DNA of 64,000 bases from Curtobacterium aurantiacum (GCF_018598555.1 NZ_JAHEWN010000002.1:124001-188000), one strand, 5' to 3'; numbered from the stretch's first letter, positions 43,718-52,045 are shown. Numbers and translations: made by a program. The notes: a model not told the origin generated them from the letters alone.

Positions 43718-43801
43718 GGTGCCGTCAACGGTATTCGATGCGTACGCATTTCCGACCTGAGTGACGTCACATCCCGTCCCGCAGGTGCCAGGATGGACGC
43801 G

Positions 43802-44725
43802 ATGGGTGGCGTGTTGACCGGCTTCGCGATCATCGGCGCGATCATCGCCGGTGGGTACGTCGTCGGGCGCATCGGACTACTGGGCCCGCACGCGCAGTTC
43901 GTGATGAGCCGGCTCGCGTTCTTCGTGCTGATGCCGTGCCTGCTGTTCCACACCATCGCCACCGCCGACATCGCGTCCCTGCTGTCGTCGATGCTCTGGG
44001 TCTCCCTGCTGAGCGCCGCCGTGGTCGCCCTCGGTGCCGCCGCCGTGTTCCGCCTCGTGCTGCGCCGGCCAGTCACCACGACGACCGTCGGGGCGCTGGC
44101 GTCGAGCTACGTCAACGCGAACAACATCGGGCTGCCGGTGGCCGTCTACGTGCTCGGCCAGGCGACCGCGGTCGTGCCGGTGATCCTGCTGCAGCTCGTC
44201 GTGATGGCGCCGATCGCGCTGACGATCCTGGACGCCGCGACCGCGGGTGGTGGCGGATGGGGCCGACGGATCGCCGGGCCGTTCCGGAACCCGATCATCA
44301 TCGCCTCGCTCGTCGGGCTCGTGTGCTCGGCAACCGGGATCACGCTGCCCGACCCGGTGCTCGAGCCGTTCTCGCTCGTGGGTGCGGCCGCGGTACCCGT
44401 CGTGCTGCTGTCCTTCGGGATGAGCCTGCACGGTGCGACCCCGCTGCGGGACCCCGCGATCCGGACCGACGTCATCGTCGCGTCGTCGATCAAGCTCGTG
44501 GTGATGCCGGCCGTGGCGTTCGTCTTCGCTCGGTTCGTGTTCGGGCTCGGCGACCAGGAGGTCTTCGTGCTCACCACCCTCGGCGCCCTGCCGGCGGCGC
44601 AGAACGTCTTCAACTACGCGCAGCGGTACGGGGCAGCGGTGCCGGTGGCCCGCGACGTCGTGCTCATCTCGACGCTCGGCTCGGTGCCCGTGCTCGTCGC
44701 GATCGCCGCCCTGCTGCACCCGTAG
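43802..44725 (+). CDS. AEC-family (auxin efflux carrier-type) membrane transporter
   Basis: A 307-residue polytopic protein with about ten hydrophobic spans; ATG 43802 is preferred because AGGATGG sits at ribosome-site distance, while ATG 43793 would add three residues. Conserved AEC features are VLMPCLLFHTIATADI, the ASSYVNANNIGLPVAVYVLG crossover helix, and TLGALPAAQNVFNYAQRYG. AEC proteins move organic acids such as malate or malonate. The next 342 bases are non-coding and hold two palindromic repeats. Confidence 0.9.
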   Translation: MGGVLTGFAIIGAIIAGGYVVGRIGLLGPHAQFVMSRLAFFVLMPCLLFHTIATADIASLLSSMLWVSLLSAAVVALGAAAVFRLVLRRPVTTTTVGALASSYVNANNIGLPVAVYVLGQATAVVPVILLQLVVMAPIALTILDAATAGGGGWGRRIAGPFRNPIIIASLVGLVCSATGITLPDPVLEPFSLVGAAAVPVVLLSFGMSLHGATPLRDPAIRTDVIVASSIKLVVMPAVAFVFARFVFGLGDQEVFVLTTLGALPAAQNVFNYAQRYGAAVPVARDVVLISTLGSVPVLVAIAALLHP

Positions 44726-44771
44726 CGCGCGCTGGACGCGCCGTCGTGTTGTCGAGACGCCTCGATGTCGC

Positions 44772-44801
44772 CGAGACGCCGCCGGATTCGGCGGCGTCTC
44801 G
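44772..44801. repeat. Palindromic repeat family B, copy 2
   Basis: CGAGACGCCGCCGGATTCGGCGGCGTCTCG, nearly identical to the core at 41690-41719 with one changed centre base. It lies 46 bases past the carrier gene stop. A second GTCGAGACGCC fragment (44750-44760) precedes it. Confidence 0.8.
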
Positions 44802-44862
44802 CGCGCGTGCGGGCGTCGTGCGGACACGCCGGCGTCCCCCGCGCCCTCGACGCGCGTCGGGA

Positions 44863-44906
44863 CGGACGGGAGGCCCGTGGCGGGGGCGCACCGGGCCTCC
44901 CGTCCG
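44863..44906. repeat. Dispersed palindrome family A, copy 5 (44 bp)
   Basis: Perfect 15-bp arms CGGACGGGAGGCCCG (44863-44877) and CGGGCCTCCCGTCCG (44892-44906) around a 14-base loop. It differs from copy 6 at 61721 only in two loop bases. Confidence 0.9.
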
Positions 44907-45067
44907 GCTGTGGTGGCGGCCACCGCGGATGGTGAGCAGCAGGGGTCGGGTGGCGGTCGCGGACTCGGCCATTCCTGCCTCACGAAGCGCGGACGGCGCG
45001 CGCGTACCCTGGCGGGCACGCGGGGCGGACCGCTCCGTGACCGATGACCACGACGAGGAGAGCTCCG

Positions 45068-45475
45068 ATGGACACGATGGCGATGATGCAGAACATGTCG
45101 AAGACGGACATGCCCATGGAGATGGACATGGGCATGATGCAGGACACGATGATGGCGATGAACGCCGCGTCGATGGCCGCGACGATGTGCTCGGCTGCCG
45201 ACATGCGGATGGGCGGCGAGATGGCCACCTGCGCCGCGATGTGCTCGAACACCGCGATGCTCGCCGACACCGGCATGCGGATGATGATGCGCCCGATGGG
45301 GATGGACATGCCCGCGATGCAGGCGATGCTCATGGCCGTCGTCGCGATGGGCACCGCGTGCGCTACCGAGTGCCGCCAGCACCAGGACATGGACGAGTCC
45401 TGCCGCTACTGCGCCATGGCCTGTGACGAGATGGTCGCGAAGTGCCAGGCGATGCTGGGCTCGATGACGGCCTGA
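45068..45475 (+). CDS. Met/Cys-rich four-helix protein, probable copper-binding (DUF326-like)
   Basis: A 135-residue protein starting at ATG 45068 behind GAGGAG, with no signal peptide. It contains 37 methionines (27%) and nine cysteines. The C-terminal Cys pattern (CRYCAMACDEMVAKC, TACATECRQH) is that of DUF326/copper-storage four-helix bundles, which hold many Cu(I) ions on inward-facing thiols. Here many core positions are Met (MGMMQDTMMAMN, MRMMMRPMGMDM), giving Cu(I)-favouring thioether sites. It probably buffers copper in the cytoplasm; metal identity is inference. It stands alone between intergenic repeats and a hypothetical gene. Confidence 0.78.
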   Translation: MDTMAMMQNMSKTDMPMEMDMGMMQDTMMAMNAASMAATMCSAADMRMGGEMATCAAMCSNTAMLADTGMRMMMRPMGMDMPAMQAMLMAVVAMGTACATECRQHQDMDESCRYCAMACDEMVAKCQAMLGSMTA

Positions 45476-45524
45476 ACCGGTCCGCCCGCGTCACGCGACG
45501 CGCGCGCTGAGCGACGCGTGCGCG

Positions 45525-45773
45525 CTACGCGACGCGCGCGGTGGTCTGCCGACCGCCGGCGCTGAGGATCTCCGCGACCGGGTGGTGGGCGACCGGCTCG
45601 CCGACCGACAGGACGCCGTCCGCGTCCGCCACCCGGAGCTGGGTGATGTCCCCGTCGAGGAACAGCACCACCGCGTCGGCGGTGCGGGTCTCGACGACGA
45701 TGCCGTCGCGCCACGCGCCGGGGGCAGCGCTCGCCATGACGCGCTGGATGGGAAGGATCGTCGTGCGGGACAT
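45525..45773 (-). CDS. Hypothetical protein, 82 residues
   Basis: A small protein starting at ATG 45773. The body looks like a compact beta-rich domain (GIVVETRTADAVVLFLDGDITQLRVADADG), with no signal peptide or metal motif. I do not recognise the family. The stop lies in a GC-rich stretch of repeated ACGCGACGCGCGCG (45493-45541). Codon usage with G/C in third positions supports coding. Confidence 0.6.
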   Translation of the reverse strand: MSRTTILPIQRVMASAAPGAWRDGIVVETRTADAVVLFLDGDITQLRVADADGVLSVGEPVAHHPVAEILSAGGRQTTARVA

Positions 45774-45908
45774 GGCTTCACCTGCTCTCGAAGGGGTTCG
45801 GTGCAGGAAACCTACGTCGGCGTGACGGACGGCTCAATCGCGGCGGACGCCGGGCGTAACAGAGCCGGACGGGCGCCGATCCGGGCCGGGCCGGCGACCC
45901 GACTCCGA

Positions 45909-46745
45909 TCAGAAGATCATCGGGCGGTCGTCGTCGAGCGACGTGTCCAGGTCGAGGTCGACCACCACGGGGACGTGGTCGCTCGGGGCGTCGCCCTTCC
46001 GCTCGTTCCGGTGGATCGAGGCGTCGGTGACGACGTCGGCGAAGGCCTGCGAGCCGAGCACGAAGTCGATGCGCATGCCCTCGTTGCGCGGGAACCGCAG
46101 CTGCTTGTAGTCCCAGTAGGTGTAGCCGTCGGGCACGATCGGGCGGACGACGTCCTGCAGGCCGCGGGCCTCGAACTCGCGGAACGCGGCTCGCTCGGGG
46201 TCGCTGACGTGGGTGGACCCCTCGAAGACCCGCATGTCCCAGACGTCCTGGTCGAGCGGTGCGACGTTCCAGTCGCCCATCAGCGCGAGCGGGGTCTCCG
46301 GGGACGCCTCGATCCACTCCGAGGTGCGGTCGGCCAACTGGGCGAGCCAGTCGAGCTTGTACGTGTAGTGCGGGTCGCCGACCTCGCGGCCGTTCGGCAC
46401 GTAGAGGCTCCAGAGCCGCACGCCGTCGACCGTGACGCCGATGGCGCGGGCCTCGACCGGCAGGTCCGGACCCTCGTGGCCCTTCAGGAACCCGGGCTGG
46501 CCGGGGAAGTCGCGGGTGACGTCCTCCATCGGCAGCCGGCTGGCGAACGCGACGCCGTTCCACTGGTTCAGGCCGTGCGCCTCGACGTGGTAGCCCGCGG
46601 CCTCGAACTGCTCGACCGGGAACTGCTCCGGCTTGCACTTGATCTCCTGCATGCCGAGGACGTCGACGTCCTCACGCACCAGCCAGTCGACGATCCGACC
46701 CACTCGGGTGCGGACGGAGTTCACGTTCCAGGTCGCGACGCGCAT
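45909..46745 (-). CDS. xth: Exodeoxyribonuclease III
   Basis: A 278-residue AP endonuclease/exonuclease starting at ATG 46745. The conserved metal and catalytic motifs are ATWNVNSVRTR, MQEIKC (metal Glu), LYVPNGREVGDP, MGDWNVAP and the C-terminal SDHVPVVVDL (catalytic His). It cleaves at abasic sites in base-excision repair. The frame stays open upstream through a repeat region, but homology begins at MRVATWN. Confidence 0.94.
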   Translation of the reverse strand: MRVATWNVNSVRTRVGRIVDWLVREDVDVLGMQEIKCKPEQFPVEQFEAAGYHVEAHGLNQWNGVAFASRLPMEDVTRDFPGQPGFLKGHEGPDLPVEARAIGVTVDGVRLWSLYVPNGREVGDPHYTYKLDWLAQLADRTSEWIEASPETPLALMGDWNVAPLDQDVWDMRVFEGSTHVSDPERAAFREFEARGLQDVVRPIVPDGYTYWDYKQLRFPRNEGMRIDFVLGSQAFADVVTDASIHRNERKGDAPSDHVPVVVDLDLDTSLDDDRPMIF

Positions 46746-46824
46746 GGAACAAGAACCTACCGGTGCCGACTGACGACGAGGTCGGCGTGGGCAGCGGTGC
46801 GGGCGAGCGGGACGAGTGCCGTCC

Positions 46825-46905
46825 GTGCGGCGTCCGGGACGTGCGTCGTCCGGGACGTGCGTCGTCTGTGCGGCGTACGGGACGTGCGTCGTCTGTGCGG
46901 CGTCC
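46825..46905. repeat. Imperfect minisatellite between xth and the Asp23 cluster
   Basis: GGGACGTGCGTCGTC occurs three times (46836-46850, 46852-46866, 46879-46893), interleaved with three copies of GTGCGGCGTMC. It occupies the divergent gap shared by both promoters. Confidence 0.8.
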
Positions 46906-46955
46906 GGCACGATGGTGTTCGCTGGAGGCCAGCAATCGATCGCACGGAGGCAGCA

Positions 46956-47450
46956 ATGGCATCGACGACGAACCGCGTCGACGGGACCACGACCGGGGCC
47001 ACGCTCGGCACCGGGGCCGGGAGCACCCAGCCCGCCGGCACCACCACGACGCAGGTCACCGCCAAGGGCAGGACCATCATCGACGACACGGTCGTCGCCA
47101 AGGTCGCGGGCATCGCCGCCCGCGACGTCCCCGGCGTCTTCGCGCTCGGCGGCAACGCCTCGCGGGCGTTCGGCGCCATCCGCGACGCGATCGGCTCGAG
47201 CGCGCTCGGCCAGGGCGTCCGCGTCGAGGTCGGCGAAACCCAGGTCGCCGTCGACCTGACCATCGTCGTCGACTACCCGACGCCGATGATGGAGGTCGCC
47301 TCCGCGGTCCGTGCCGCCGTCACGAACGCCGTCACCGAACTCGTCGGCCTCGAGGTCACCGAGGTCAACATCGCCATCAACGACGTGAACATCCCGGCGC
47401 TCAACGGCGTCGCGGACGAGCTCGACACCCGGGACGGTCGGGTCCGGTGA
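46956..47450 (+). CDS. Asp23/Gls24-family envelope stress protein
   Basis: A 164-residue protein starting at ATG 46956 behind GGAGG. After a Thr/Gly-rich leader it has the Asp23 domain: IIDDTVVAKVAGIAARDVPGVFAL, VRVEVGETQVAVDLTIVVDY and VTEVNIAINDVNI. Asp23 proteins coat the inner face of the cell membrane and are needed for envelope stress balance. It begins a five-gene overlapping operon. Confidence 0.93.
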   Translation: MASTTNRVDGTTTGATLGTGAGSTQPAGTTTTQVTAKGRTIIDDTVVAKVAGIAARDVPGVFALGGNASRAFGAIRDAIGSSALGQGVRVEVGETQVAVDLTIVVDYPTPMMEVASAVRAAVTNAVTELVGLEVTEVNIAINDVNIPALNGVADELDTRDGRVR

Positions 47451-47638
47451 ACGCCACCGTCGTCGGGATGGGCACCGGGGCCCTGCTCGCCATCGTCGCC
47501 GTGACGCTCGGGTTCTGGGCGTTCGTCGTGGTCGCCGTCTGCATGGCCGTCGGCGCCCTGGTCGCCCGCATCGTCACGGGTGACGTCGACTTCCGTCGCC
47601 TGCTCGACGTGCTGCGCGGACGCCGGAGCTCGTCGTGA
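47447..47638 (+). CDS. Small two-span membrane protein of the Asp23 operon (DUF2273-like)
   Basis: A 63-residue protein starting at GTG 47447 inside the Asp23 gene's stop (GTGA). Two closely spaced hydrophobic segments (ALLAIVAVTLGFWAFVVVAVCMAV, interrupted by little polar sequence) are followed by RIVTGDVDFRRLLDVLRGRR. Such proteins often sit between Asp23 and AmaP-type genes and may anchor Asp23 to the membrane. Confidence 0.8.
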   Translation: MNATVVGMGTGALLAIVAVTLGFWAFVVVAVCMAVGALVARIVTGDVDFRRLLDVLRGRRSSS

Positions 47639-48006
47639 GCGACGCCGCCGTCGCCACGACCGGCGACAGCGGCGTCCGGCTCCGCGGCTCCGACCGCATC
47701 GGCACGTCGGCGCTGGTGCACACCGCCCAGGCGGTCGCCGCCGAGGCGCTGCGCGTGGCCTTCCGGGAGGTCCGTGCCCGGGTCGCCGACGACGGTCGCG
47801 GCGCGCTGGCGGTCGAGATCACCGCCCCGCTCGCCCTGCCGGTGCTGGGCTCGCACGCACTGCCCGACGAACCCGTCGTCGCCACGGCGCACCGTGCCCG
47901 CGGCACGATCGCCGAGCGCTTCCGGACCATCACCGGCCGACAGGTCGCCCGGGTCACCGTGACCTTCGCGTCGTCGGTCGTGGAGACCCCGAGGAGGGTC
48001 CGGTGA
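47635..48006 (+). CDS. Asp23-like second subunit
   Basis: A 123-residue soluble protein starting at GTG 47635 (overlap GTGA). It shows a weak Asp23-type pattern (AEALRVAFREVRARVADDGRGALAVEI; RQVARVTVTFASSVV), so it is probably a diverged paralogue of the first gene. It is translationally coupled to both neighbours. Confidence 0.7.
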   Translation: MSDAAVATTGDSGVRLRGSDRIGTSALVHTAQAVAAEALRVAFREVRARVADDGRGALAVEITAPLALPVLGSHALPDEPVVATAHRARGTIAERFRTITGRQVARVTVTFASSVVETPRRVR

Positions 48007-48617
48007 CCGCCTCACCCCTGGTCGGCGAGCCCGCTACCGACCACGTCGCCACGTACCGCCGACTGCTGCGCCGTGAGACCCACGTCTCCCGCTCGGCCGC
48101 TGTGGTCGTCGCGATGCTCATCGCCCTCGTGCTGGCCGCTGTCGCGATCTTCGCCGGTGCGCTCGTGCTGCTCGACCAGAACGTGCTCGGCGTCGACCCC
48201 CGTGCCGTCGTGGACGCCGTTCGTGCGGCACCGGACGGACTCGACACCACGATCGTCCTGGCCGCCGCCTCGCTCGTCGCGCTCGTCGGGCTCGTGCTCC
48301 TGCTGCAGGGGATCCTGCCTCAGCGCCGCCCGCGGCACGCGATGTCGTCGGACCGCCTCGCCGTGGTCGTCGACGACGAGGTCCTGGCCTCCGCTGCGGC
48401 CCGCGCCGCTCGATCCGCGACCCGACTCGGTGCCGACGCAGCGGTGGGCACCGTCGGCCGCCGCACGGTCGACGTCGTGCTCCGTCCGCCGGCGGGGGTG
48501 GACGTCCCCTCGGTCGCCGCCACCGAGGCCGTCGAGCGTGAGTTCGCCCACATCGACGCGCAGCCGCCGCTCACCGCCCGGGTGCGGGTGCAGCCGACCG
48601 GACGGGTGGACGGATGA
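48003..48617 (+). CDS. Two-span membrane protein of the Asp23 operon (DUF6286-like)
   Basis: A 204-residue protein starting at GTG 48003. Two membrane spans (about residues 32-57 and 83-101) precede a soluble domain with the alkaline-shock-like alternating pattern GRRTVDVVLRPPAGVDVPSV and EREFAHIDAQPPLTARVRVQ. Its neighbours on both sides overlap it by four bases. Confidence 0.78.
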   Translation: MTASPLVGEPATDHVATYRRLLRRETHVSRSAAVVVAMLIALVLAAVAIFAGALVLLDQNVLGVDPRAVVDAVRAAPDGLDTTIVLAAASLVALVGLVLLLQGILPQRRPRHAMSSDRLAVVVDDEVLASAAARAARSATRLGADAAVGTVGRRTVDVVLRPPAGVDVPSVAATEAVEREFAHIDAQPPLTARVRVQPTGRVDG

Positions 48618-49216
48618 ACGCCACGAACCGTGGGCTCGGCCGTGCGGCACTCGTCGTGCTCGGGCTCGTCCTGCTCGTCGCAGGGGTGGCCGCGATGCTG
48701 GTGCAGACCGCGCAGGGGCTGCCGGTCGTCGCGTCGTGGTGGCGCACGGCGGGCGATGCGCTCGCCACACTCGGCACCGGGGCGCCACGTGACGACTCGG
48801 TGTTCGCGTGGACCTGCGTGCTCGGCGGTGGCGTCGTGCTCGGCGTGCTCGCACTCGTCGTGCTGACGACGCTCGGCGGTGGCCGCGAGAGCACCGTCGT
48901 GGACAGCGACGGTTCGGCCGACGGCGTCGCCGGCTCGGTGCGCATCGAGTCCACGGCCGTGCAGCACGCGCTCTCCTCGGCCATCGGTGCGATGCCGCAG
49001 GTCGGCTCGCTCGCCGTCGACGTCTACCGGGTCCGTGGTGGTCGGGCGATCCGGGTGCGGGTCCGTCCGCGCCGGGGTGCCGCGCCGCGGGAGATCACCG
49101 AACGGGTGGAGGCCATGGTCGCCGACCTCGACGCCCTGCTCGGTGAGCGCCTGCCCGTGCTGCTCGAGATCGCCCGTGGTGGGTCGGGATCGTCCCGGCC
49201 GGACCGCGTGCACTGA
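48614..49216 (+). CDS. AmaP-like membrane protein, last gene of the Asp23 operon
   Basis: A 200-residue protein starting at ATG 48614 (ATGA overlap). Two hydrophobic spans (about residues 11-33 and 66-88) and a cytoplasmic Asp23-like domain with VDVYRVRGGRAIRVRVRPRRG make it resemble AmaP, the membrane anchor of Asp23. The operon thus has two soluble and three membrane components. Ten bases separate it from the kinase gene downstream. Confidence 0.8.
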   Translation: MNATNRGLGRAALVVLGLVLLVAGVAAMLVQTAQGLPVVASWWRTAGDALATLGTGAPRDDSVFAWTCVLGGGVVLGVLALVVLTTLGGGRESTVVDSDGSADGVAGSVRIESTAVQHALSSAIGAMPQVGSLAVDVYRVRGGRAIRVRVRPRRGAAPREITERVEAMVADLDALLGERLPVLLEIARGGSGSSRPDRVH

Positions 49217-49226
49217 GCGTCGCCTG

Positions 49227-50030
49227 GTGCGCTCGATCGGTGGACTGCCCCGACCGGGCGAGACCGTCCCGGTGCCGCACGTCGTCGCCGAGGCCGCTCG
49301 GGGGCGTGAGGTCGCCCTCGTCTGGCACAACCAGATCGGCGGGACGACGTTCCGCATCGGGCCGGACGCGCACGCCGAGGAGTTCGTGAAGGTCCTGCCG
49401 CACGCCTACGGTTCGTGGATCGGCGGTGAGGTGGCACGGCTGACGTGGGCATCCCGGTACGCCCGGGTGCCGGAGGTCATCGGCCATGGCTCGGACGACG
49501 ACGGCGTCTGGCTGCACACCCGCGCGGTGCCCGGCTGGAGCGCCGTCGACCCGCGCTGGCACGACGACCCCCGGACCGCCGTGGTCGCGGTGGGGGAGGG
49601 CCTGCGCGCACTGCACGACACCCTTCCTGTCGACGACTGCCCGTTCACGTGGTCGACCGCGGACCGGCTCGATCGCGCACGCGGGGCTGCCGCCGACGCT
49701 GCCGCCGACGCGGTCCGCGGTCCGGGCGGTCTCGGTCCGGAGCCGCCGACCGACCGGATCGTCGTCTGTCACGGTGACCCGTGCACGCCGAACACGCTCA
49801 TCGGTGCAGACCGGCGGTGGAGCGGGCACGTCGACCTGGACGCGATGGGCGTCGCGGACCGGTGGGCGGACATCGCGGTGGCGACGATGGCTCTCGGCTG
49901 GAACTACGGACCCGGGTGGGAGCCGCTGTTCCACCGGGCGTACGGGCTGCCGGACGACCCGGAGCGCACCGCCTGGTACCGGGCGCTCTGGAACGGGGAC
50001 GTGGACGACGTGGGGCCTGCGGCGCGCTGA
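49227..50030 (+). CDS. APH(3')-like phosphotransferase
   Basis: A 267-residue kinase starting at GTG 49227. The core motif HGDPCTPNTLIG and metal-binding HVDLDAMGVADRWADIAVAT match the APH(3') subgroup (compare HGD and GVADRxxDIA of Tn5/Tn903 enzymes), and the C-terminal pattern YGLPDDPERTAWYRALWN agrees too. APH(3') enzymes phosphorylate aminoglycosides such as kanamycin. Chromosomal relatives in environmental actinobacteria may have other substrates, so resistance is not proven. It follows the Asp23 operon at ten bases and may be co-transcribed. Confidence 0.82.
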   Translation: MRSIGGLPRPGETVPVPHVVAEAARGREVALVWHNQIGGTTFRIGPDAHAEEFVKVLPHAYGSWIGGEVARLTWASRYARVPEVIGHGSDDDGVWLHTRAVPGWSAVDPRWHDDPRTAVVAVGEGLRALHDTLPVDDCPFTWSTADRLDRARGAAADAAADAVRGPGGLGPEPPTDRIVVCHGDPCTPNTLIGADRRWSGHVDLDAMGVADRWADIAVATMALGWNYGPGWEPLFHRAYGLPDDPERTAWYRALWNGDVDDVGPAAR

Positions 50031-50058
50031 ACCGGAGCCGTCGTGGTGCTCGATCCGA

Positions 50059-50718
50059 TCAGATCTTCGGCGGGTTGATGATCGGGTCGTCCCACTGGGG
50101 GAAGTCCGGGTAGACGCCGGGGAGCGACCGGTCGGGGAAGTCCGCCCGGGAGCGTCCTGCCACGGCTCGCCGGAGCTTGTGTGCGTCATTGGTCCAGAAG
50201 GGTTCGCTGTAGACGGTGAGTGGGTTGTCGCCGTTCTCCTGTGCGGTGTACTGGATCTGCCAGCCGTCGCCGGTGGTGGCCCAGATTTCTTGGTCGCCGG
50301 TGATGGTGCGGCGTTCGATGGCCCAGCCCTGCTCGGTGAAGTAGTCGATCATCGGTTTGAGTGCCTGCTGTTGGTCGGTGCCGCTGGGCGGGGACCAGAG
50401 CCGGGTGGTGCTCATGTCGTAGCTGTTCTTCGTTTCGGAGCCGGTCAGGGGTGCGACGCCGTCTCCGCCGATGCCGGGGACGTCGTCGTCGCCGCCCCAT
50501 TCCCATTCGCCGTCGGGGACCTGGAGTTGCGCGGCTTTCAGGAGCCGCTGCATGTGCTCGTAGTGGTCGCGGTAAGCGTCGTACTCCTGGTGGAGAGACA
50601 TCTCCGCGACGTCGTCCTGGGTGAGGCCGGCTGCGTCCGTGGGCATCTCGGTTCCTCCTGCCGCGCACCCCGACAGCAGCCCGAGCGTCAGGGCAGCAGT
50701 CGTGATGGCACGGAGCAT
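50059..50718 (-). CDS. Tandem lipoprotein A (candidate immunity factor)
   Basis: A 219-residue lipoprotein starting at ATG 50718, with a short signal and lipobox LTLGLLSGC. The mature part starts with a helical segment (TQDDVAEMSLHQEYDAYRDH), then ETKNSYDMSTTRLWSPP, then a beta-rich half (GWAIERRTITGDQEIW, GWQIQYTAQENG) and the conserved end RSLPGVYPDFPQWDDPIINP. It is the last of four paralogues arranged head to tail behind a DUF1023 hydrolase, four bases after copy B. I know no function for this family; the operon layout suggests it may protect against the hydrolase. Confidence 0.85.
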   Translation of the reverse strand: MLRAITTAALTLGLLSGCAAGGTEMPTDAAGLTQDDVAEMSLHQEYDAYRDHYEHMQRLLKAAQLQVPDGEWEWGGDDDVPGIGGDGVAPLTGSETKNSYDMSTTRLWSPPSGTDQQQALKPMIDYFTEQGWAIERRTITGDQEIWATTGDGWQIQYTAQENGDNPLTVYSEPFWTNDAHKLRRAVAGRSRADFPDRSLPGVYPDFPQWDDPIINPPKI

Positions 50719-50722
50719 CGGG

Positions 50723-51381
50723 TCAGATCTTCGGCTGATTGATGATCGGGTCGTCCCACTGGGGGAAGTCCGGGTACACGCCGGGAAGGGACCGATCAGG
50801 GAACTTCACGATCGAGCGTCCGTAGATGGCCGTCGAGAGCGCTTGGCGTCGTTGGTCCAGAAGGGTTCGCTGTAGACGGTGATGGGGTTGTCGCCGTTCT
50901 CCTGGGCGGTGTACTGGATCTGCCAGCCGTCGCCGGTGGTGGCCCAGACTTCTTCGTCGCCGGTGATGGTGCGGTGTTCGATGGTCCAGCCCTGTTCGGT
51001 GAAGTAGTCGATCATCGGTTGCAGGTCGCGTTGCTGGTCGGTGGGGCCGGGTGGGGACCAGAGTCGTGTGGTGCTCATGTCGTAGCTGTTCTTCGTGTCG
51101 GACCCGGGCAGCGCTGCGACGCCGTCTCCGCCGATCCCGGGTAGGTCGTCGCCGCCACCCCACTCCCATTCTCCGTCGTGGACCTGGAGTTGCGCGGCTT
51201 TCAGGAGTCGTTGCATGTGTTCGTAGTGGTCGCGGTAGGCGTCGTACTCCTGGTGGAGAGACATCTCTGCGACGTCGTCCTGGGCCAGGCCTGCTGCGTC
51301 GGTGGGCGCTTGTGTTCCTCCGACTGTGCAGCCGCTGAGGAGTCCCAGGGCGAGGACCGCCGTCACGAGGGCGCGAAGCAT
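50723..51381 (-). pseudogene. Tandem lipoprotein B, frameshifted near its end
   Basis: The start at ATG 51381 gives a normal lipobox (LGLLSGC) and about 180 residues parallel to the other copies. Near 50842-50845 the frame shifts: the original frame ends in an unrelated RSRRPSTDARS, while the other frame gives the expected ALSTAIYGRS and RSLPGVYPDFPQWDDPI. From start to conserved stop the gene is 659 bases, exactly one fewer than the 660 bases of copies A and C. The product would lack the conserved C-terminal 40 residues unless the lost base is a sequencing error. Confidence 0.85.
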
Positions 51382-51385
51382 CGGG

Positions 51386-52045
51386 TCATATCTTCGGCGG
51401 GTTGATGATCGGGTCGTCCCACTGGGGGAACGCCGGGTAGACGCCGGGGAGTGACCGCTCGGGGAAGTCGGCCCGGGAGCGTCCTGCCACGGCTCGCCGC
51501 AACTTGTGTGCGTCGTTGCTCCAGAAGGGTTCGCTGTAGACCTCGAGCGTGTGCCGGCCGTTCTTCTGCGCCGAGTAGATGATCTGCCAGCCGTCACCGG
51601 TGGTGGCCCAGACCTCGTGGTCGCCAGTGACTGTGCGTTGCTCGATGTCCCAGCCCTGCTCGGTGAAGTAGTCGATCATCGGTTGGAGGTCCCGCTGTTG
51701 GCCGGTGGCGCCAGGCGGGGACCAGAGCCGCCCGCTCCGCATGTCGTAGCTGTTCTTCGTGTCCGAACCCGGTAAGGGGGCCACGCCGTCGCCGCCGATC
51801 TGCGGGATGTCGTCGCCGCTGTCCCATTCCCATTCGTCCTCGTGGACCTGGAGTTGCGCGTTCCGCAGGAGTCGCTGCATGTGTTCGTAGTGGTCGCGGT
51901 ACGCGTCGAACTCTTGGTACAAGGACATCTCGGCGACCTCGTCCTGGGTGAGGCCGGCTGCGTCGGTGGGCATCTGGGTTCCTCCTGCCGCGCACCCCGA
52001 CAGCAGCCCGAGGGTCAGGGCGGCAGTCGTGATGGCATGGAGCAT
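51386..52045 (-). CDS. Tandem lipoprotein C (candidate immunity factor)
   Basis: A 219-residue lipoprotein starting at ATG 52045, which shares its A with the stop of copy D (TGATG). Lipobox LGLLSGC. It differs from copy A in the middle (HEDEWEWDSGDDIPQIGG, YDMRSGRLWSPPGATGQ, GWDIEQRTVTGDHEVW), but its end NDAHKLRRAVAGRSRADFP is almost identical to A. The middle resembles copy D, so this copy is a mosaic of A-like and D-like segments. Confidence 0.85.
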   Translation of the reverse strand: MLHAITTAALTLGLLSGCAAGGTQMPTDAAGLTQDEVAEMSLYQEFDAYRDHYEHMQRLLRNAQLQVHEDEWEWDSGDDIPQIGGDGVAPLPGSDTKNSYDMRSGRLWSPPGATGQQRDLQPMIDYFTEQGWDIEQRTVTGDHEVWATTGDGWQIIYSAQKNGRHTLEVYSEPFWSNDAHKLRRAVAGRSRADFPERSLPGVYPAFPQWDDPIINPPKI

